A program made the translations under genes and the position numbers. 39,793 bases of DNA from Marinospirillum sp. (GTDB taxonomy: Bacteria; Pseudomonadota; Gammaproteobacteria; Pseudomonadales; Halomonadaceae), in assembly GCF_014859565.1 (NCBI RefSeq), contig NZ_JACUUA010000014.1:1-39793 (forward strand). Direction: 5' to 3'. The notes under the pieces were generated by a model. The model was not told where the DNA came from. It was given only the letters and a program-made list of their open reading frames with translations, and ran no database searches. This document shows positions 25,626 to 34,846 of this stretch, piece after piece. The first letter of the stretch is position 1. The number at the start of each line of letters is the position of its first letter.

Positions 25626-27029
25626 GTGCGTTATATCAGCACCCGTGGGCAAGCCCCCGCACTGAACTTTGAAGAAGTTGTCCTAACCGGACTGGCCACC
25701 GATGGTGGCCTGTATGTCCCGGAAACTTATCCACAGATGAGCAAGGATGAAATTGCAGCGCTGGCCGGATTGCCTTATCACGAAGTAGCTTTTCGTGTGA
25801 TGCTTCCTTACATCGGCAACTGCATTGATGAAGACACCTTCCGGCAGATGCTGAAAGACACCTATGCGGCTTTCAGTCATGATGCTGTGGCTCCGCTGAA
25901 ACAACTGGACAGCAACCACTTCCTGCTGGAGTTGTTCCACGGGCCAACTCTGGCGTTTAAAGATATTGCCCTGCAACTGCTGGGTCGTTTGCTGGATCAT
26001 TTCCTCGGTAAGCGCGGTGAACGCGGTGTGATTATGGGTGCCACCTCCGGTGATACCGGATCGGCTGCCATTGAAGGCTGCAAACCCTGCCAGCATGTGG
26101 ATATTTTTATTCTGCATCCACACCAGCGGGTTTCTGAAGTACAGCGCCGCCAGATGACCAGTGTAATTGCTGACAATGTGCATAACATTGCGGTGCAAGG
26201 TGATTTTGATGATTGCCAGGCGATGGTCAAAGCCAGTTTTGGTGATCAGAGTTTTCTGGGTGGGCAGCGCCTGATTGCGGTTAACTCAATCAACTGGGCA
26301 CGCATCATGGCTCAGATTGTTTATTATTTCACCAGTGCTGTAGCCGTGGGTGCACCTCACCGTGAGGTGTCTTTCAGTGTGCCTTCAGCCAACTTCGGTG
26401 ATGTGTTTGCCGGTTATGTTGCGCGCAAAATGGGACTGCCCATCAAGCAATTGATTGTAGCAACCAATGCCAACGACATTTTGCATCGTACCTTGCATGA
26501 CAATGATTTCAGCAAAAAAACGCTGCTGCCAACCTTGGCACCTTCAATGGATATTGTGGTGTCCTCAAACTTTGAGCGCCTGCTGTTTGATCTGTATCAG
26601 CAGGATGGCAAGGCGGTAGCAAGCTTGCTGGAAAACTTCCAGAAGGGTGCAACCCAGCTGGATGCCGCAGCCTGGAGCAAGGCAAAAGAGATTTTTGCCA
26701 GTCTGGCGGTGGATGATGCCACTATTCTGAAAGTGATTGCTGATGCTTACAAACGCACCGGTGAACTGCTTGATCCGCATACTGCAACGGGTTATCTGGC
26801 TACCGAACAGTGTGCCACTGATCCGGCTGTACCAGTGATTACACTGGCAACGGCTCATCCGGCCAAGTTTGAAGAGGCAGTAATCAAAGCCGGTTTTGCG
26901 CAGGGTGCAGCTCTGCCACCTCACATGAGTGATCTGCTGCAAAGGCAGGAGCGTTACACGGTATTGCCTGCCGATTTACAGGCAATACAGAACCATGTGG
27001 CGGCTGAGCAAAGTCGTGCAGGGCGCTGA
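25626..27029 (+). CDS. thrC: Threonine synthase
   Basis: The 467-residue PLP enzyme converts O-phosphohomoserine to threonine. The PLP-binding Lys lies in PTLAFKDIALQ near residue 110. The phosphate-binding ATSGDTGSAAIEG follows, as do SVPSANFGDVFAGY and PSMDIVVSSNFERLLFDL. It is the longer fungal/proteobacterial class. The start codon is GTG at 25626 (RYISTRGQAPAL). The length and N-terminus match Pseudomonas ThrC. With hom it forms the threonine branch of aspartate-family synthesis. Confidence 0.96.
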   Translation: MRYISTRGQAPALNFEEVVLTGLATDGGLYVPETYPQMSKDEIAALAGLPYHEVAFRVMLPYIGNCIDEDTFRQMLKDTYAAFSHDAVAPLKQLDSNHFLLELFHGPTLAFKDIALQLLGRLLDHFLGKRGERGVIMGATSGDTGSAAIEGCKPCQHVDIFILHPHQRVSEVQRRQMTSVIADNVHNIAVQGDFDDCQAMVKASFGDQSFLGGQRLIAVNSINWARIMAQIVYYFTSAVAVGAPHREVSFSVPSANFGDVFAGYVARKMGLPIKQLIVATNANDILHRTLHDNDFSKKTLLPTLAPSMDIVVSSNFERLLFDLYQQDGKAVASLLENFQKGATQLDAAAWSKAKEIFASLAVDDATILKVIADAYKRTGELLDPHTATGYLATEQCATDPAVPVITLATAHPAKFEEAVIKAGFAQGAALPPHMSDLLQRQERYTVLPADLQAIQNHVAAEQSRAGR

Positions 27030-27071
27030 TCTTGAGGTGTGTTCCCCTACTGTTGATTGCAAAGTTTGATC

Positions 27072-28868
27072 GTGGCTGAGCTGAATAGAGAACACCGCAA
27101 GGTGATTGAACGCCCACTGAATCGGGCTGTTTATCAGCAGGCGCTGGCAGAAGGAGTGCATCCACTGCTGGCACGGATTCTGGCTGGCAGGTTGGACTCT
27201 GGGGTGGTTTCTGTCAGCGCTTTGATTAATCCTGGCCTGCAGCAACTGGCTAATCCAGAGCTGCTGGCCGATATTCAGCCTGCAGTGAAACGCTTGCAGC
27301 AAGCATTACAAGAGCAGCAACAGATTGGCATTCTGACCGATTATGATGTGGATGGTATTACCTCCCACGTGGTGATTTACCGTACCCTGACTGAATATCT
27401 GGGTGTAGCACCTGCCCGTATCAGTAGCCTGATCGGACACCGGATGCAGGATGGTTACGGTGTCAGTGACTCACTGGTGAATCGTATCCTGTCGAACTCA
27501 CCCAGACCTCAGCTGATTATCACGGCCGACTGTGGCTCCTCTGATGAAGCACGGATTGCCCGGTTAAAAGCAGCGGGTATTGATGTGCTGGTCACCGATC
27601 ACCATGCTTTACCCAAAGAAGGCCCACCCCCTTCGGCTTTTGCCGTGATTAACCCCACACGGGATGATTGTGCTTACCCAGATAAAACACTGGCCGGTTG
27701 TGCTGTGGCTTGGCTGTTGATGTCGGCATTGCGTAATGCTTGTGTAACCTCCGGGTGGGTGCCTGCCACCACACCCAAACTTTCAGCGCTCTTGCCCTTT
27801 GTTGCTCTGGGTACAGTGGCAGACTGTGTATCTCTGGGAGCCAGTGCCATCAACCGGGCGCTGGTGCGGGTTGGGCTGGAGCTGATGAATGCCTCCACAG
27901 CACCCTGCTGGGAAGCTTTCCGCCAGCTGATGGGCAGCAATCATCAGGCATTTACCGCCACCACTCTGGGGTTTCAGCTGGGGCCACGTATCAATGCTCG
28001 CTCGCGTATGGCTGATCCTTATGCAGCGCTGCACTTTTTGCTGGCAGAACAAATCGAAGCAGCCAGTTACCAGTTGCAGTTGCTGGATAGTGATAATCAA
28101 GATCGCCGTCTTGTCGAAAAAGAAATGGTACACAGTGCCATGGCGGCAGCAGAGCAGCAGGTTGCTGCCGGTCTGCAGAGTCTGGTGGCTTATGTTGAAG
28201 ATGGGCATTCAGGTGTGCAGGGGATAGTTGCTTCACGACTGGTAGAACAACATGGTCGCCCCACCGTGGTATTAACCCCTGCCGCAGATGAGGGCCAGCT
28301 TTCAGCTTCGGCGCGTAGTGTGCCGGGTATCCATATTCGTGATGCTCTGCAGCGAGTGGATGATTACCATCCCGGTCTGCTGGTCAGGTTTGGTGGGCAT
28401 CAGGGTGCAGCAGGGCTGACTCTCTGGAAAGACAAACTGGTCATTTTTCAGCAGGCTTTTGAGCGGGCAATCTGTGTTCAGCTGGGTGATCGCCGTTTAA
28501 GCCCCTGCATTTATACCGATGGTGAGCTGGGTGCTGGATTGCTGAGTCTGGATACCCTGAACCTGATACAAACCCTGGAGCCTTTTGGTCGGGAGTTTGA
28601 TGCACCGCTGTTTGCTGGTGTGTTCCGGGTGGATAGCCTGAGGGTGGTGGGTGCTGACCCGGTTCACCTATTGTTGCAGTTATCAGTGGACGGTGATGGG
28701 CAGATGCACAAGGGAATCTGGTTTCGTGCTCTGCCACATGCCGGTGCTGAACTACCTTTTCAGGCCGGTGATCTGATCCGTATTGCCTACCAACTGGAAG
28801 AAAATATCTTCCGAGATCGGCGCTCACTGCAGCTTAATATCAGCCAAGCAGCAGTTGTGGTTACTTGA
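27072..28868 (+). CDS. recJ: RecJ-like single-strand DNA exonuclease (DHH family, divergent)
   Basis: The ~598-residue protein has the DHH-phosphoesterase motifs in order: DYDVDGITSH near 95 (motif I), ITADCGSSDEARI (motif II) and VLVTDHHALP (motif III), then LAGCAVAWLLM and LGTVADCVSL (motif IV). The DHHA1 domain has VRFGGHQGAAGLTL and an OB-fold C-terminus follows. This is RecJ architecture and near normal length. It is less like classical gammaproteobacterial RecJ: motif I has DYDVDG for DFDADG and motif II lacks the DNGISS form. It could be a second RecJ-like paralogue. I chose GTG 27072, but no clear ribosome site is visible. It overlaps the convergent small gene by 8 bases. Confidence 0.8.
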   Translation: MAELNREHRKVIERPLNRAVYQQALAEGVHPLLARILAGRLDSGVVSVSALINPGLQQLANPELLADIQPAVKRLQQALQEQQQIGILTDYDVDGITSHVVIYRTLTEYLGVAPARISSLIGHRMQDGYGVSDSLVNRILSNSPRPQLIITADCGSSDEARIARLKAAGIDVLVTDHHALPKEGPPPSAFAVINPTRDDCAYPDKTLAGCAVAWLLMSALRNACVTSGWVPATTPKLSALLPFVALGTVADCVSLGASAINRALVRVGLELMNASTAPCWEAFRQLMGSNHQAFTATTLGFQLGPRINARSRMADPYAALHFLLAEQIEAASYQLQLLDSDNQDRRLVEKEMVHSAMAAAEQQVAAGLQSLVAYVEDGHSGVQGIVASRLVEQHGRPTVVLTPAADEGQLSASARSVPGIHIRDALQRVDDYHPGLLVRFGGHQGAAGLTLWKDKLVIFQQAFERAICVQLGDRRLSPCIYTDGELGAGLLSLDTLNLIQTLEPFGREFDAPLFAGVFRVDSLRVVGADPVHLLLQLSVDGDGQMHKGIWFRALPHAGAELPFQAGDLIRIAYQLEENIFRDRRSLQLNISQAAVVVT

Positions 28869-29112
28869 GGCAGTCCTTAAAGTAGATGTTACGAAAATCG
28901 CGCCAGCCTTCTCTGCCATCGGTTTCCATGTAGAGTTTTACCATGCGGCAGTAGTCTTCATCACGATGCCCTTCACGCAGTTTCATGGCTTCCGGATTGA
29001 GCATAAAACTCTTGAAAAACATGTAGGCCACCACAGCAAAGGCAATGATAAACAATACAGCGGCAACCAAGGCAATGGATTTGTTTTTTTCTTCCTGAGA
29101 CGATTGCATCAT
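28861..29112 (-). CDS. Small single-pass membrane protein of unknown function
   Basis: The 83-residue protein starts MMQSSQEEKNKS, followed by one hydrophobic segment at about residues 13-34 (IALVAAVLFIIAFAVVAYMFF). The remaining ~48 residues are charged and aromatic, with two Cys (DYCRMV, KDCLK). A GGGAG site lies 9 bases before the ATG at 29112. By charge the short N-terminus and the C-terminal domain orientation cannot be fixed. I do not recognise the family. The gene is convergent with, and overlaps, the recJ-like stop. It precedes the SulP gene's stop region on the same strand. Confidence 0.6.
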   Translation of the reverse strand: MMQSSQEEKNKSIALVAAVLFIIAFAVVAYMFFKSFMLNPEAMKLREGHRDEDYCRMVKLYMETDGREGWRDFRNIYFKDCLK

Positions 29113-29181
29113 AATTGGTATCTCCCAAAAGACTAACCCCATAGCTTGCCTGATTATCGCATCAAACAGCGTGTTTTTTTG

Positions 29182-30900
29182 TTAACCTTGTCCCGCTTCT
29201 GGCAGGTTGGGCTCCAAATGCAGGCAGGCTTGTCTGGCGGTACGGGCAAAACTGATCTGGTGGTTGCTGCGAATACCGGCTCTACGTAATTTCAGGATCA
29301 AACGTGGATTAAGGCCAATAAAGGTGATTTTTTTATCATCCAGTGCCAGCTGTCGTATGGCTGCATCCAGTGAATCAATCGCAGTGATATCCAGTGAGGG
29401 CACCTGATGCATATCCACAAAAACGGCCTCAATACCGGAATCTACCTGAGACAAGCGTCCCAGTGCCTTTTCAGCGGCACCAAAAAACAGTGGTCCGGCA
29501 ATACTGATATAGGCAACACCCTGAGGTAATTTCAGCTCGCTGTGTTCTTCCTCTGTCAGGGTGCGTGCCTCGGTCAGCTGCGCCATCCGCCCCATGAACA
29601 ACAATGAAGCCAGCACAATACCCACACCTACCGCCAGCACCATATCAAACATCACCGTCAGGCTAAAGCAGGTCATCAATACCAGCAGATCACTGCGCGG
29701 GGCAACCTTGATCATGCGCAGCACGTGATGGGATTCACTCATGTTCCAGGCCACAATCAACAAAAGTCCGGCCAGTGCCGCCATGGGCAAATAAGATAAC
29801 CAGTCAGCAAAAATCAGGATACAGGCCAGCACCATAATGGCATGAAAAAAGGCTGCAAAGGGTGAGCGTCCACCGGCTCGGATATTGGCAGCAGTCCGCG
29901 CCAGAGCACCGGTTGCTGTGATACCACCAAAAAAGGGTGCCACCAGATTCCCCAGCCCCTGACCAACCAGCTCTGCATTCGGATCATGCTTGCCACCGGC
30001 CAGTGAATCACCTACCACTGCGCAGAGCAGTGATTCAATGGCGCCCAGGATGGCAATGGTGAAGGCTGCAGGTAGCAGTGCCGTGATCAGATCCCAGCTC
30101 AGACCAATCGGCTCACCATCCGCACCGGGCATTAACCAGGGGAAAATAAAAGACGGTGCCACGGGTGGAATCCCGCGCCCACTTTCTTCTCCCAGTGTCC
30201 AGCTGAACTGGTCACCCAGCAGTATGGATTCAAATCCCGGTAACCAGCGGCTACCCAGCAATGCCAGTGCTGTACCCAGCAGTAAAGCGGGTAAATGACC
30301 GGGAATCGGTGTTTTTAATCTTGGCCACAGAATCAACGTGAGTAGTGTGACCGCACCCACCACAAAATCCCCCCAGCTGATGGCGGGCAGGTAGTGAATA
30401 AAATCCAGAATCTTGACAAAAAAGTGTGCGGTATTGTCCATCTCGGACAAACCAAACAGATCCTTAAGTTGCAAACTGGCAATCACCAGTGCAATGCCGG
30501 CAGTAAAACCCAGGGTGACGGGTGCCGGAATAAACTGGATCAACCGCCCGAGTTTAAGCAACCCCATGGTCACCAGAATGACACCAGCCATCAGTGTGGC
30601 GAGCAATAATCCGCCCAGCCCGTATTGAGTGGTTACTGGCAGCAGAATCACCACAAAAGCCGCGGTAGGGCCGCTGACAGCAAAGCGTGAGCCGCCGCTT
30701 AAGGCAATCACCGCACCGGCCACTATGGCGGTATAAAGACCGTACTGAGGTGGCACACCACTGGCAATCGCCAGCGCCATGGCTAAAGGAACCGCAATGA
30801 TACCCAGCGTGATGCCTGCCATCAGATCGGCACGTAAATCGCTGAGACTGTAACCCTGACGCAGGGTTTCCTTGACTGCAGATGCAAAGGGTAAGGACAT
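29182..30900 (-). CDS. dauA: SulP/SLC26-family transporter, DauA-like, with STAS domain
   Basis: The 572-residue protein has a SulP membrane core at about residues 20-430. Its signatures are GIIAVPLAMALAIASGV..QYGLYTA near 34-57, GGSRFAVSGPTAAFVVIL near 68-86 and AILGAIESLLCAVVGDS. A C-terminal STAS domain covers about 450-560. The closest family I recall is E. coli DauA (YchM), an aerobic C4-dicarboxylate transporter; several blocks such as VAWNMSE and LTVMFDMVLAVGVGIVLASLLFMGRMA agree well. Bicarbonate or sulfate transport is an alternative. A good promoter lies 57-85 bases upstream of the ATG. C4-dicarboxylate transport would connect with the dctBD pair in this window (inference). Confidence 0.85.
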   Translation of the reverse strand: MSLPFASAVKETLRQGYSLSDLRADLMAGITLGIIAVPLAMALAIASGVPPQYGLYTAIVAGAVIALSGGSRFAVSGPTAAFVVILLPVTTQYGLGGLLLATLMAGVILVTMGLLKLGRLIQFIPAPVTLGFTAGIALVIASLQLKDLFGLSEMDNTAHFFVKILDFIHYLPAISWGDFVVGAVTLLTLILWPRLKTPIPGHLPALLLGTALALLGSRWLPGFESILLGDQFSWTLGEESGRGIPPVAPSFIFPWLMPGADGEPIGLSWDLITALLPAAFTIAILGAIESLLCAVVGDSLAGGKHDPNAELVGQGLGNLVAPFFGGITATGALARTAANIRAGGRSPFAAFFHAIMVLACILIFADWLSYLPMAALAGLLLIVAWNMSESHHVLRMIKVAPRSDLLVLMTCFSLTVMFDMVLAVGVGIVLASLLFMGRMAQLTEARTLTEEEHSELKLPQGVAYISIAGPLFFGAAEKALGRLSQVDSGIEAVFVDMHQVPSLDITAIDSLDAAIRQLALDDKKITFIGLNPRLILKLRRAGIRSNHQISFARTARQACLHLEPNLPEAGQG

Positions 30901-30956
30901 GATAATCCTGAAGGTCGGTACAGAGTGGTGTTGTTATTTTGTGGATCAGATTAAGG

Positions 30957-30985
30957 ATTGTACCCGGTCTTGTCACTTCGACCAA
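30957..30985 (-). promoter_or_regulatory. Putative sigma-70 promoter of the dauA-like gene
   Basis: Read on the minus strand, TTGGTC (30985-30980) and TACAAT (30962-30957) are separated by 17 bases. The 14-bp palindrome TGACCCATGGGTCA (30990-31003) lies just upstream. Confidence 0.5.
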
Positions 30986-30989
30986 GGGG

Positions 30990-31003
30990 TGACCCATGGG
31001 TCA
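30990..31003. promoter_or_regulatory. Perfect 14-bp palindrome, possible operator
   Basis: TGACCCATGGGTCA is a perfect palindrome at the -40 side of the dauA-like promoter, and its right end includes the stop codon of the oxygenase gene. The regulator is unknown. Confidence 0.4.
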
Positions 31004-31720
31004 GAGTGCTGGATCAATAATGCCGTTCAGTGATGCGTTGCAGCGGAACCACCCGGCAATACTGGCGCGTTCTGTCTGGGTAGGCAGCACTTCATGGGGT
31101 AGTTCTTCGGATAAAAAACACACCAAAGTGCCGCTGCGGGGTGGTACATCCATGATGGGTTGTCCGGTATGCGGATGAAAAATCCGCATGGCACCCGCAT
31201 CCATCTGCTGCCAGTCAGGGTTCAGATACAACACAGTGGTGACTTTACGGTTGCTGCGGCCACGAAAACTGTCGAGGTGTTGCTGATAAAAAGCACCGGG
31301 TGGATAGAGGGCGTAGTGGCATTCGTATTCAAACAATCCCAGAAACAGCTCACGGTTCAGGGTGTCTTTTAATTCCCGCATGATGGTGAGATAAGCGGCC
31401 TGTGCCGGAGTGCTGCCATCCAACCAGTGGGTGTAATCGCCGCGAATTTTTGTATCCTGCAGGTGTTCCTGCCCACGTCCGATACCTGCGGGGGTCAGCA
31501 GTGACTGGGCACGTAACTGCTGCAAATCCTCCAGCAGTTGTTGGCACAAGGCTTCCGGCAGGTAGTTTTCTGCCACAAACCAGTGTTGATCCACCAGACC
31601 ATCCAGCAGGCTGTCAAAGGGAATAACAATCGGAGCAGCGTCAGCCGTTTCAACCAGATCGGGTCTGGGTGGGGCTGTTTCAGCAACTTCAAACGCCAGT
31701 TCAAGCAGTGAATCAGACAT
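31001..31720 (-). CDS. Prolyl-hydroxylase-like 2OG-Fe(II) oxygenase
   Basis: The 239-residue protein has a P4Hc/SM-20-like fold with the Fe ligands His148, Asp150 (QQHLDSF) and His209 (LPHEVLP), and the 2OG-binding Arg218 in TERASIAGWF. The segments GIGRGQEHLQDTKIRGDYTHWLDG (about 79-102), ALYPPGAFYQQHLDSFRG and CFLSEELPHEV resemble the Pseudomonas PPHD, a PHD/EGL-9 homologue known to hydroxylate a proline of EF-Tu. The first ~45 residues are an extra acidic, low-complexity stretch. I chose ATG 31720 with GGGAT upstream; ATG 31750 is possible. The EF-Tu target is inference by homology. Confidence 0.82.
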   Translation of the reverse strand: MSDSLLELAFEVAETAPPRPDLVETADAAPIVIPFDSLLDGLVDQHWFVAENYLPEALCQQLLEDLQQLRAQSLLTPAGIGRGQEHLQDTKIRGDYTHWLDGSTPAQAAYLTIMRELKDTLNRELFLGLFEYECHYALYPPGAFYQQHLDSFRGRSNRKVTTVLYLNPDWQQMDAGAMRIFHPHTGQPIMDVPPRSGTLVCFLSEELPHEVLPTQTERASIAGWFRCNASLNGIIDPAL

Positions 31721-31817
31721 GAGTGCATCCCTGATAATACAAAGCGCCATTTTCTTGCTGAATCTTCAACAAGTACAGTAAAAAAAGCGGCAGATAGATG
31801 GGAAGGGTCACAGGCGC

Positions 31818-31846
31818 TTGAGCCGCAGCCTGCCAGTGTTTATGCT
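31818..31846 (+). promoter_or_regulatory. Putative sigma-70 promoter of glnE
   Basis: TTGAGC (31818-31823) and TATGCT (31841-31846) have a 17-base spacer, about 42 bases before the glnE ATG. Confidence 0.5.
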
Positions 31847-31887
31847 GGGCTGACTTTTTGCCTGCTGCCTTGCTCCGGGGATACTCC

Positions 31888-34812
31888 ATGACCTTGCCAC
31901 AACCCGATTTGTCACTCCTGCCACCCTCCCTTCATGCTGTGGCACAACAAGCCTTTAGTCGGTTGCAAGCACCTGTTCCGCCGGATTTACTGGCAGGTTT
32001 GACCCGCCTGCTGGTCAGCAGTGATTATGCCACCGACCTGTTGGCTGCCGATTCAACCCTGCTGTCTGATCTGCTGGCGCAAGGGCGACTGGATCAACCC
32101 ATGAAGCTGGGTGACTACCACCAGTGGTGCCAGTCTTTGCTGCAGGATGCTGAAGGCAAACCGCCGGTTGATGAAGACTCACTGCATCGGCGGTTACGCC
32201 GTTTTCGTCGTCTGGTGATGTTGCGACTGTTATGGCGGGATGCCCAGCAGGCGGGGCGACCAACAGGTGTCTGGCAAACCTCGGCTGAGATCAGTGCACT
32301 GGCCGATGTCACGGTTGAAGCCGCATTAAGCTGGCTGGAGCAACACTATGCCGAAGCCTGGGGGCTGCCCTATCCGCGTGGTACCACAGCAGCACAGCAA
32401 GAATCCGGTGAGGTGCAACCACTACGCCTGGTGGTGCTGGGTATGGGTAAGCTGGGTGCCAATGAGTTGAACCTGTCATCCGACATCGACCTGATTTTTG
32501 CTTTTGCCAAACAGGGTGAAACCCTGGGTGGGCGGCGCAGTTTTGATAATCAGGAGTATTTTATCCGGCTGGGACAAAAACTGATTACTGCGCTGGATAA
32601 AAGCACCGCTGAAGGTTTTGTGTTTCGTGTGGACATGCGCCTGCGCCCTTATGGTGATGCTGGTGCGCTGGCGCTGAGTTTTAATGCCTTGCTGGAATAT
32701 TATCAGGATCAGGGGCGCGATTGGGAGCGTTACGCCATGATCAAGGCACGGGTGATGGCTGGTGATCGGGAGGCTGGAGAACAGCTGCTGAGTGAGCTGC
32801 GTCCCTTTGTGTATCGGCGTTATCTGGATTTCAGTGCCATTGAATCCCTACGCGCCATGAAAGCCATGATCAACCGCGAGGTGCGGCGTAAAAATCTGGG
32901 TGACAACATCAAGCTGGGTTCCGGTGGTATCCGTGAGGTGGAATTTATCACTCAGGTGTTTCAGCTGATTCGTGGCGGGCGAGATACCGAACTGCAGGAA
33001 CGATCCATTCGTAAGGTGTTGCCGGTGATTGCCGGACTGGGATTGATGCCACAACAGGCAGCCGATGAACTGCTGGAGTGTTATGCCTTTTTGCGCGATT
33101 TGGAACATGCCCTGCAAGGGTTGGCAGATCGTCAAACCCAGATACTGCCGGAAGATGAAACATCACAACAGCGAGTAGCATTTCGTTGTGGTTTTGATGG
33201 TTGGCAACAACTGGTGGAGCGGCTGAATCAGATCCGCGAACGGGTACGCCAGCATTTTGATGCAGTGATTGCCGACCCAGAAGAACAGCCCGGTGATGAG
33301 ATGGATGACGGGCTGGCCTGTTTGTGGAGTGATGAACTGGATCACCAGCAGGCTGAAGAATTGTTGCAGCAGGCGGGCTTTAATCAGGCAAAACAAAGTT
33401 GGAACCTGCTGAATTCATTACATCAAGGGCGGGCAGTAGCCAGTATGCAGCAGGTCGGGCGTGAGCGTCTGGATCAACTGATGCCCTTGTTATTACGAGC
33501 AGTCAGTGAAACCACTCAGCCGGATCTGGCATTGGAGCGTACTCTTTGGTTGATAGAAGCCGTACTACGCCGAACCGCTTATCTGTTGCTGTTGACTGAA
33601 AATCCCCAGGCATTAAAACAACTGGTGCAGATGTGTGCGGTCAGCCCTTGGCTGGCGGAGCAGCTGGCAAAAATGCCGATCCTGCTGGATGAGTTGCTCA
33701 GCCCGGAAACCCTCTATTCACCTGCCGACAAAAGCCGCCTTCAAGATGAACTGCGTCAGCACCTCAGCCGGATTCCTGAGGATGACGTGGAAGCCCTGAT
33801 GGAGGCACTGCGTTATTTTCGTCATGCCAATGTACTGCGGGTGGCGGCCTCCGATATTGTGGCGCGTCGCCACCTGATGAAAGTCAGTGATTACCTGACT
33901 TTTATTGCCGAGGTGCTGCTGGAGCAGGTGCTGCACCAAAGCTGGAAAGACCTGACGCGGCGTTATGGTTATCCGGTACTGGCCAATGGTGAAAAAGCCG
34001 ATCCGGGTTTTATTATTGTTGGTTATGGCAAAATGGGCGGTATCGAACTGGGGTATGGCTCAGATCTGGATCTGGTGTTTGTCCATGATGGTCATCCCAC
34101 CCAGGGCAGTGACGGTGAAAAATCCCTCGACAGCATCACCTGGTACAGCCGTCTGGGGCAGCGCATCATCCACTTTTTGTCAGCGGTGACGCCTTCGGGT
34201 CAGTTGTATGAGGTGGACATGCGTTTACGTCCTTCCGGCAACTCCGGTTTGCTGGTCAGCAGTTTAAAAGCCTTTGGTGAATACCAGCAAAAACAGGCCT
34301 GGACCTGGGAGCATCAGGCGCTGGTGCGGGCGCGGGTCATCTGTGGTGATGCAGAGCTGACAGCCCGTTTTAATCAGCTGCGGGCAAAAATTCTCGGTCA
34401 GCAGCGGGATCTGCAAAAGCTGCAAGATGACGTGGTACAGATGCGTATAAAAATGCGCGACAATCTGGGCTCGAAAAAAACCGCAGCTGATGAATTTCAC
34501 ATCAAGCAGGATGCCGGTGGCATTGTGGATATCGAGTTTATTGTGCAGTACTGCGTGCTGGCCTACAGCCATGCTCACCCGGCATTGTTGGAGTTTACTG
34601 ATAACATGCGCATTCTGGATGCATTGGCAGCCACAGAGGTTTTACCTGCATCACAGGTTGAGCAGTTACAGCAGGCCTATCTGGCTTATCGCGGCGCGGC
34701 ACATCACGCCGCGCTGGAAAAAGCCGGCACTTGTGTGGCAGCAGAACCCTGGGCAGAACACCGCCAGCAGGTGACACAAATCTGGCAGGCTATTTTTGGC
34801 ACCCAAATTTAA
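31888..34812 (+). CDS. glnE: Bifunctional glutamine synthetase adenylyltransferase/deadenylyltransferase
   Basis: The 974-residue protein has two nucleotidyltransferase domains: the N-terminal deadenylylase with GMGKLGANELNLSSDIDLIF near residues 185-204, and the C-terminal adenylylase with GYGKMGGIELGYGSDLDLVF near 712-731. Each has a G-G/S..DxD catalytic pair and a following DMRLRP motif (VDMRLRPYGDAGAL and VDMRLRPSGNSGLL). A central helical regulatory region lies between. The enzyme controls glutamine synthetase by AMP on a Tyr, in response to PII. I chose ATG 31888 (MTLPQPDLS); the longer frame upstream has no support. Length is typical. Confidence 0.96.
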   Translation: MTLPQPDLSLLPPSLHAVAQQAFSRLQAPVPPDLLAGLTRLLVSSDYATDLLAADSTLLSDLLAQGRLDQPMKLGDYHQWCQSLLQDAEGKPPVDEDSLHRRLRRFRRLVMLRLLWRDAQQAGRPTGVWQTSAEISALADVTVEAALSWLEQHYAEAWGLPYPRGTTAAQQESGEVQPLRLVVLGMGKLGANELNLSSDIDLIFAFAKQGETLGGRRSFDNQEYFIRLGQKLITALDKSTAEGFVFRVDMRLRPYGDAGALALSFNALLEYYQDQGRDWERYAMIKARVMAGDREAGEQLLSELRPFVYRRYLDFSAIESLRAMKAMINREVRRKNLGDNIKLGSGGIREVEFITQVFQLIRGGRDTELQERSIRKVLPVIAGLGLMPQQAADELLECYAFLRDLEHALQGLADRQTQILPEDETSQQRVAFRCGFDGWQQLVERLNQIRERVRQHFDAVIADPEEQPGDEMDDGLACLWSDELDHQQAEELLQQAGFNQAKQSWNLLNSLHQGRAVASMQQVGRERLDQLMPLLLRAVSETTQPDLALERTLWLIEAVLRRTAYLLLLTENPQALKQLVQMCAVSPWLAEQLAKMPILLDELLSPETLYSPADKSRLQDELRQHLSRIPEDDVEALMEALRYFRHANVLRVAASDIVARRHLMKVSDYLTFIAEVLLEQVLHQSWKDLTRRYGYPVLANGEKADPGFIIVGYGKMGGIELGYGSDLDLVFVHDGHPTQGSDGEKSLDSITWYSRLGQRIIHFLSAVTPSGQLYEVDMRLRPSGNSGLLVSSLKAFGEYQQKQAWTWEHQALVRARVICGDAELTARFNQLRAKILGQQRDLQKLQDDVVQMRIKMRDNLGSKKTAADEFHIKQDAGGIVDIEFIVQYCVLAYSHAHPALLEFTDNMRILDALAATEVLPASQVEQLQQAYLAYRGAAHHAALEKAGTCVAAEPWAEHRQQVTQIWQAIFGTQI

Positions 34813-34846
34813 ACATCAGGATCATCAAACAGGCTGGGGATAACAC

